A stretch of DNA of 64,000 nt, taken from positions 30,726-94,725 of the forward strand of contig CAVPOB010000012.1 of NCBI GenBank assembly GCA_963706835.1. Direction: 5' to 3'. Below the pieces are notes generated by a model that saw only the letters and a list, made by a program, of their open reading frames with translations, did not search any database and was not told where the DNA came from. This document shows, one piece after another, positions 59,566 to 64,000 of the stretch (position 1 is the stretch's first letter; every line of letters begins with the position of its first letter). The DNA comes from CAVXYG01 sp963706835 (GTDB taxonomy: Bacteria; Actinomycetota; Actinomycetes; S36-B12; GCA-2699445). Made by a program: the position numbers and the translations under genes.

Positions 59566-60243
59566 ATGAGCATCGTCGAGGAACGCACCGTCATGACCCC
59601 GCGCGCGGCCGGACCGTCGCGCTTCGCCGGGATCGGGTTCGCCGTGCTGTGGCTGGTGGGGATGGTCCTCATCGGCAGCGGGCCGATGATCTACGAGGGC
59701 GGGACGCTGTCGGAGTACGCCGACGCCTACGCCGACGGCACCCGGTCCAACCTGATGGTGACTGCGGCGCTCCTGCTGTGGCCGCTGGCGGCCGCCATGC
59801 TGCTGTGGTCGGTTGTACACCTGACCACGAACCTGGCAGTCGCGCGATCCGGTTCGCCGGTGCCGGGCCGGATCGCCCGACTGGCCGCGGGCGTCATCTG
59901 TGCCGGCCTGGTCATCGCTGCGGCCGCGGGCGGCGCGGCCGGGCACGTCGCCTCCGGCACCGGGGACTTTCCCGCCATGCCTGAGAGCGGCTACGCGCTG
60001 GACATGCTGTCCAGCCAGGTCTGGGCAGCCAGCATGTCGGTCGGCGCGGTGCTGCTGGTGGCACTCATCGTCGCCGCGCGCGGGTCCGGTGCCCTGCCGC
60101 GCTGGATCCTGTGGGCGGGTGCCGTGATCGCTGTCGCGCTGCCGTTCGGTGTGGCGGTCTTCATGCTGCCGACGCTGTTCTTCGTCGTCTGGTTGGCCGT
60201 GGCAACTGCGATGGTGAAGCCTGACCCCGTAGCGTCCCGGTAG
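59566..60243 (+). CDS. Integral membrane protein of unknown function
   Basis: The 225-residue protein starts at ATG with GAGGAGG 6 bp upstream. It has about six membrane helices, including GIGFAVLWLVGMVLIGSG near residue 25, TAALLLWPLAAAMLLWSVV near 65, and hydrophobic segments near 105, 155 and 190-215. No family motif is recognised. It is 23 bp upstream of the sensor kinase gene on the same strand, so it may be part of, or the target of, that signalling unit. Confidence 0.78.
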   Translation: MSIVEERTVMTPRAAGPSRFAGIGFAVLWLVGMVLIGSGPMIYEGGTLSEYADAYADGTRSNLMVTAALLLWPLAAAMLLWSVVHLTTNLAVARSGSPVPGRIARLAAGVICAGLVIAAAAGGAAGHVASGTGDFPAMPESGYALDMLSSQVWAASMSVGAVLLVALIVAARGSGALPRWILWAGAVIAVALPFGVAVFMLPTLFFVVWLAVATAMVKPDPVASR

Positions 60244-60266
60244 GCCGAGGACGGAGGTGGCCTGCG

Positions 60267-62309
60267 ATGACCCGATCTCGCACAGCAGCGCGATGGGCTT
60301 GGGCCATCGCCGCCGCCACTGCCGTCTCGCAGTTGTGGATCCTGTGGCTGTTCGCCTCGAACACCGATGCGCTGCCCGACGATGTCGCCTCGTATGTGAA
60401 CCTCGCGGCCGTCTTCGTGGTGCAGGCCCCCGTGTTCCCCGCTCTGGGTGCCGTCATCCTGGGGAAGTTCCCGCGGCACCCCATCGGCTGGCTGCTGTGC
60501 GCGACGGCGCTCGTGATCATCGCCGACACCCTGGCCCGCGGCTACGCGGTGATGGGGCTGTACCTGCGCCCGGGCGAGCTGCCGGGCCCGGAGTACGCCG
60601 CGTGGCTGTCGGACTGGAACTGGTTCCCCAGCATCATGGTCCTGCTGTTCTACCTCCCGCTGCTCTTCCCCGATGGCCACCTGCCGAGCCCGCGCTGGCG
60701 GCTGGTCGCCATCGCCGGGGGAGTGTGGATCGGCCTGGCCACGATCGGATTGGCACTGGTCCCCGAGCCGCTGGTCGGCTTCCCGGACGTCGCCAAGCCC
60801 ATCGAGGTGCCCGCCGCCTTCGCGCTTGCGGTGCTCATGCTGTTGACCCCGGTGGCGATCGGCGTGTCGCTGGCCGCGGTCGTGGTCCGGCGCCGCCGCG
60901 CGACCGGTGTGCAGCGCGAGCAGATGCGGTGGCTGGTCTACGCGCTCGCCGTGTCCGTGGTCGGGTGGGCCATCAGCATGGCGCTGGGTGTCCTCGGCGT
61001 GGAGTGGGGCCTGGTCCCGGCCGTGCTCACGCTGGGGCCGTTGGCGCTGGTGCCCATCGCCATCACCGTCGCGATCGTGCAGTACCGGCTGTACGACATC
61101 GACATCATCATCAACCGCACCCTGGTCTACGGCGGGCTCACCGGCATCGTGCTGGCCGCTTACGCCGCGCTGGTCCTGGCGGTGACCGCGGCCACCGGAT
61201 CGGAGGTGGCCTGGCGCGGGTCGGTACTGGTCGTGGTGGCGGTGGCGCTGCTGGCCTACCCGCTGCGGGAGTGGCTGCAGGGCAGTGTGAACCGGCTGAT
61301 GTACGGCGACCGCGACGACCCGGCGCGGGCACTGGCGCGGCTCTCACGGCGGATCGGCGACGCGCTCACCCCGGAGACCCTGCTGCAGGCGGTGGCCGAA
61401 GCGGTCCGCCAGGCCCTGCGCGTGCCGTATGTCGCGATCGCCTTGGCCGGGCAGCACGAACCGGCCGCCACGTCCGGCACCCGGCGCGGCGATGCCTATC
61501 CGATCGACCTGGTCCACCAGGGCCAGCAGGTGGGGCGGCTCCTGATCGGGGAGCGGCCAGGCGGGGAGTTCAGCGCCGCGGACCGGCGACTGTTGGCCGA
61601 CATTGCGCCGCAGGTCGCGGTGGCGGCCCACGCCGTCCTGCTCACCGCCGATCTCCAACGGTCGCGGGAGCGGCTCGTACTGGCCCGGGAGGAGGAGCGG
61701 CGCAGGCTGCGGCGGGACCTGCACGACGGCGTCGGCTCCGAACTGGCCGGTCTGGCGCTGGTCGCCGGCAACGCCAGCACCGCGCTGCCGGACGACCCGG
61801 CGCAGGCCCAGCGCTGGGTGCAGATGCTGGAGGAGGGCATCCGGGACAGCGTCGGGGACATCCGCCGGATCGTCGATGACCTGCGGCCGCCCGCGCTGGA
61901 CGAGCTCGGGCTGGCCGACGCGCTGCAGCAGCGGGCGGATGTGCTCGTCCCCGGCACCCGCGTCCACGCGGACGGTGTCGCGGATGCAACCCTGCCCGCC
62001 GCGGTCGAAGTGGCCGCGTACCGCATCGCCACCGAGGCGCTCGCCAATACCGCCCGCCACGCCGACGCCGACCGGGTCACCGTGCGCCTGGGCATCCAGC
62101 AGCAGCCGCGCGCGCTCGTCGCTGAGGTCAGCGATGACGGCCGCGGCATCGATGCGACCGCCCCTCGCGGCGTCGGGCTCGCTTCGATGCGGGAACGGGC
62201 CGCGGAGCTTGGCGGATCCTGCCAGGTGAGCACCGGGCCGTCTGGCGGCACCGCCGTCCGGGCTGTGCTGCCGATCCCGCACCAGAGCCAGGAGGCCGCC
62301 GGTGGATGA
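60267..62309 (+). CDS. Membrane sensor histidine kinase (NarL/LiaS type, HisKA_3)
   Basis: The 680-residue kinase starts at ATG after GGAGGTGG. About eight membrane helices occupy residues 1-335. A GAF-like domain lies at about 345-465 (RRIGDALTPETLLQAVAEAV...IAPQVAVAAHAVL). The dimerisation/phosphoacceptor helix has EEERRRLRRDLHDGVGSELAG with the His near 488, and a HATPase_c domain follows with IATEALANTARHADAD, VSDDGRGID and GVGLASMRERAAELGG. It should phosphorylate the response regulator encoded with an 8-bp overlap. The stimulus is unknown. Confidence 0.93.
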   Translation: MTRSRTAARWAWAIAAATAVSQLWILWLFASNTDALPDDVASYVNLAAVFVVQAPVFPALGAVILGKFPRHPIGWLLCATALVIIADTLARGYAVMGLYLRPGELPGPEYAAWLSDWNWFPSIMVLLFYLPLLFPDGHLPSPRWRLVAIAGGVWIGLATIGLALVPEPLVGFPDVAKPIEVPAAFALAVLMLLTPVAIGVSLAAVVVRRRRATGVQREQMRWLVYALAVSVVGWAISMALGVLGVEWGLVPAVLTLGPLALVPIAITVAIVQYRLYDIDIIINRTLVYGGLTGIVLAAYAALVLAVTAATGSEVAWRGSVLVVVAVALLAYPLREWLQGSVNRLMYGDRDDPARALARLSRRIGDALTPETLLQAVAEAVRQALRVPYVAIALAGQHEPAATSGTRRGDAYPIDLVHQGQQVGRLLIGERPGGEFSAADRRLLADIAPQVAVAAHAVLLTADLQRSRERLVLAREEERRRLRRDLHDGVGSELAGLALVAGNASTALPDDPAQAQRWVQMLEEGIRDSVGDIRRIVDDLRPPALDELGLADALQQRADVLVPGTRVHADGVADATLPAAVEVAAYRIATEALANTARHADADRVTVRLGIQQQPRALVAEVSDDGRGIDATAPRGVGLASMRERAAELGGSCQVSTGPSGGTAVRAVLPIPHQSQEAAGG

Positions 62310-62997
62310 CGAAGGCACGCGGGTCGTGATCGTGGACGACCACCCGGTGTTCCGAGAGGGCTTGGCAGGGACACTGGCCGCCGATCCTGCGCTGAGGGTC
62401 GTGGCGACCTGCTCCGACGGCGCCGAAGCGGTGGCCACGGCGCAGCGGCTGCAGCCCGAGGTGGTGGTGATGGACCTCCACATGCCCGGGCTCGGTGGCA
62501 TCGAGGCCACGCGCCAGATCGTCGCCGCCAGCCCGCACATCGCCGTGCTCGTGGTGAGCATGCTCGACGATGAGGACTCGGTGTTTGCCGCGGTCCGGGC
62601 CGGCGCCCGCGGCTACCTGCTGAAGGGCGCCAGCGGTGAGGAGATCCTGCGTGCCGTGGGGTCGGTGGCCGCTGGCGAGGCGGTGTTCGGACCCGGTGTC
62701 GCCGAGCGCATGCTCGGGTACTTCGCCGAGAGCCGCCCCCGTCCCGTCGCTGCGGCCCTGCCGGAGTTGACCGACCGGGAGCGCGAGGTGCTGCACCTCA
62801 TCGCCGGCGGCGCGCGCAACAGCGAGATCGCCGCGCAACTGTTCATCAGCCCCAAGACGGTGCGCAACCATATCTCCAACATCTTCACCAAGCTGCATGT
62901 GGCCGACCGGGCCGAGGCGATTGCCGTGGCGCGGGACGCGGGCCTGGGGAGGAGGGTTGAGGATCGCCCTCCGCGCGACCGGGGCACGGGACCCTAG
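62302..62997 (+). CDS. LuxR/NarL-family response regulator
   Basis: The 231-residue protein starts at GTG after AGGAGG and overlaps the kinase gene by 8 bp. The receiver domain has the acidic pocket RVVIVDDHPVFREG, phosphoacceptor Asp in VVVMDLHMPGLGG near residue 54, and Lys in GYLLKGASGEEIL near 106. The C-terminal LuxR helix-turn-helix is LTDREREVLHLIAGGARNSE...SPKTVRNHISNIFTKL near 155-210. It is the transcriptional output of the two-component pair. Confidence 0.95.
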   Translation: MDDEGTRVVIVDDHPVFREGLAGTLAADPALRVVATCSDGAEAVATAQRLQPEVVVMDLHMPGLGGIEATRQIVAASPHIAVLVVSMLDDEDSVFAAVRAGARGYLLKGASGEEILRAVGSVAAGEAVFGPGVAERMLGYFAESRPRPVAAALPELTDREREVLHLIAGGARNSEIAAQLFISPKTVRNHISNIFTKLHVADRAEAIAVARDAGLGRRVEDRPPRDRGTGP

Positions 62998-63480
62998 TGC
63001 CCGGGGAGGTTCACCGGATGCGGCGCTGAGGGCAGCCACGGATGGCCACCCGCCCCTGATGCTTGACAGCGTCCGCCGAATAGCCGGCGGTCAGTGTGAG
63101 GGTGATCCGTCGTCGCCGTGGGGCGTGCCCGGTACCGGGGGTTCGAGGATCCCATCCCGTGCGAATCTGCGAACCTGGAGGTGCGACAGTCGGATCGCCA
63201 GCCGCGCTGGGTGCGATCAAACGCACCCGCGCTCAGCCCGCTGCCGAGGAACGCTCTGGGGGTCAGCCAGGCCGGAGCTCACGCCTGGTACGACAGCCGA
63301 CTGCCGACGGCGCCGCGACTCCTCCAATCACCAGATGGCTGCCGTCTGGTGAGCTATCTGGCAGCCACGACGCCGGAAGCCACAAAGGCCCGACCTCGCC
63401 CGTCCGTCCCACGAACAGCCGAAACCCCTTGCAGCGCAACAGGAAACGGCGGAACCCTGTTGATGGGGGTCCCGCCGTTC
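62998..63480. other. Intergenic stretch at the right end of the island
   Basis: The 483 bp after the response regulator contain no frame with a ribosome site or recognisable motif. A GGGCAC...GTGCCC inverted repeat straddling the response-regulator stop (about 62982-63002) may act as a weak terminator. The 3' part contains the hairpin listed separately. Confidence 0.6.
63445..63479 (-). terminator. Hairpin beside the right direct repeat
   Basis: AACGGCGGAACCC (63445-63457) pairs at 12 of 13 positions with GGGTCCCGCCGTT (63467-63479). In minus-strand sense it directly follows the tRNA-Lys 3' segment. It differs in sequence from the hairpin beside the left repeat. Confidence 0.6.
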
Positions 63481-63651
63481 GCGAGTAGGCCGCCGGGGAC
63501 TTGAACCCCGAACCCGCGGATTAAGAGGCCTTGGCAGGGGGTCGGGGGGCGTCTGGAGGGGTCGGTTGACGCGGGTGGTCGCGCTCAACGGGGCGGTTGG
63601 CGTCGGTTGAGGTCGAGCGTCGGGGAAGGGAGATGGCGCAGGATGGCTGCC
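63481..63651. repeat. Right 171-bp direct repeat with tRNA-Lys 3' segment (putative att site)
   Basis: This is the right partner of 56090-56260. On the minus strand it reads CTCTTAATCCGCGGGTT then CGGGGTTCAAGTCCCCGGCGGCC: the Lys (CTT) anticodon loop, the 3' strand of the anticodon stem and an intact T arm. The 5' half of the tRNA is again missing, so it is not a tRNA gene. The repeat stops within a few bp of the transposase-associated sequence. Confidence 0.8.
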
Positions 63652-63683
63652 GAGTCCTGGCCCAGTAGTGAGGTGTTTCTGAC

Positions 63684-64000
63684 TTAATGTCGCTTCCCGG
63701 CGTCTTCCTGACCGTCATCGGGCTGCCTGGTTTCGGGTCCAGTTTGGCGGTCGGCCCGACGGGTCGCCACTCGGGCGGCTCGGGCGCGTTCCATCCCGTC
63801 GCGCCGAGCCTGCCGGATCGCTTCGCCGCGTCCTTCGTGCTCGTCGTCGGGGGTGACGTAGCCGATGGCCTCGTGCAGCCTGACGCCGTTGTGGTGACGC
63901 CGGACGTGTTCGAGCTCGTCGCGCAGGGTGGCGGCGTCGCGGATCTTCAGCAGGTGCGGGTGCTCGGCCTTGAGGTGTCCGAAGTGGGATTCGATCCAGG
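63684..64000 (-). CDS. IS3-type transposase, integrase-core C-terminus (partial, runs off the window)
   Basis: The minus-strand frame enters from beyond the window with WIESHFGHLKAEHPHLLKIR and continues through LEHVRRHHNGVRLHEAIGYV and TPDDEHEGRGEAIRQARRDGM to a stop at 63684. The H/Y-N-x-x-R-x-H segment and IGYVTPDDEHEGR are characteristic of IS3-family orfB (rve) transposases. The catalytic DDE region lies outside the window. The IS end is probably between the 171-bp repeat and the stop codon (63652-63683). Confidence 0.88.
   Translation of the reverse strand, partial: WIESHFGHLKAEHPHLLKIRDAATLRDELEHVRRHHNGVRLHEAIGYVTPDDEHEGRGEAIRQARRDGMERARAARVATRRADRQTGPETRQPDDGQEDAGKRH

Noticed and set aside
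63481..63532. Functional tRNA-Lys gene
   Set aside because: Only the part from the anticodon loop to the 3' end is present. The D arm and the 5' acceptor strand are missing, and the left copy also has a mutated T loop.

Overview
The window is chromosomal DNA from a high-GC actinobacterium. The evidence is the GC-rich codon use, the rRNA leader and spacer motifs, and lineage-typical genes and gene order: rbpA; uvrA/Rieske/uvrC; rapZ-yvcK-whiA; gap-pgk-tpiA-secG; tkt divergent from ctaB; a nickel superoxide dismutase with its maturation protease; and a DUF3618 gene. I cannot place it more precisely than Actinomycetota from this sequence.

Layout. 0-5.7 kb: a complete rRNA operon (two good promoters, 16S, spacer without tRNA, 23S, 5S, terminator). 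5.7-17.9 kb: a TPR protein with an Arg/Gly-rich repeat tail, HAD phosphatase, thioesterase, ABC exporter, DUF309, polA, sirtuin, rpsA and coaE. Reading frames from about 9.4 to 12.6 kb, and again in the sirtuin, are repeatedly broken in genes that should be intact, so local sequence error is likely. 18-35 kb: acyl-CoA synthetase, cupin, uvrB, TerC, a subtilisin-inhibitor-like lipoprotein next to a subtilase, an MBL hydrolase, uvrA, a Rieske lipoprotein, uvrC, rapZ, yvcK and whiA. 35-47.6 kb: glycolytic operon, secG, rbpA, tkt, ctaB, a membrane hydrolase, and a queuosine pair (YhhQ transporter and TGT). 48.4-55.2 kb: an oxidative-stress and nickel block (sodX/sodN, gpx-ohrR, tRNA-Leu, bcp, nickel ECF transporter genes with a Nur-like box, DUF3618 and GroES-like genes). 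56.1-63.7 kb: a probable island between 171-bp direct repeats that carry the 3' part of a tRNA-Lys. It holds an MntA/HepT toxin-antitoxin pair, two paralogous hydrolases, a membrane protein and a two-component system, and it ends against an IS3-type transposase.

The most striking unexplained structure is a family of five intergenic elements near 14.0, 23.7, 43.1, 48.0 and 55.4 kb. Each has two direct pairs of a TGCACCCG-containing motif followed by two inverted pairs. Spacing is essentially invariant: 19 bp within a pair, 63 bp between pairs, and 54 bp (55 in one copy) across the centre. The core is 225 bp in four of the five. The elements lie beyond gene 3' ends, and four of the five have a tandem repeat next to or inside them. 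They match no standard feature class I know, and I consider them the best candidate here for an undescribed system.
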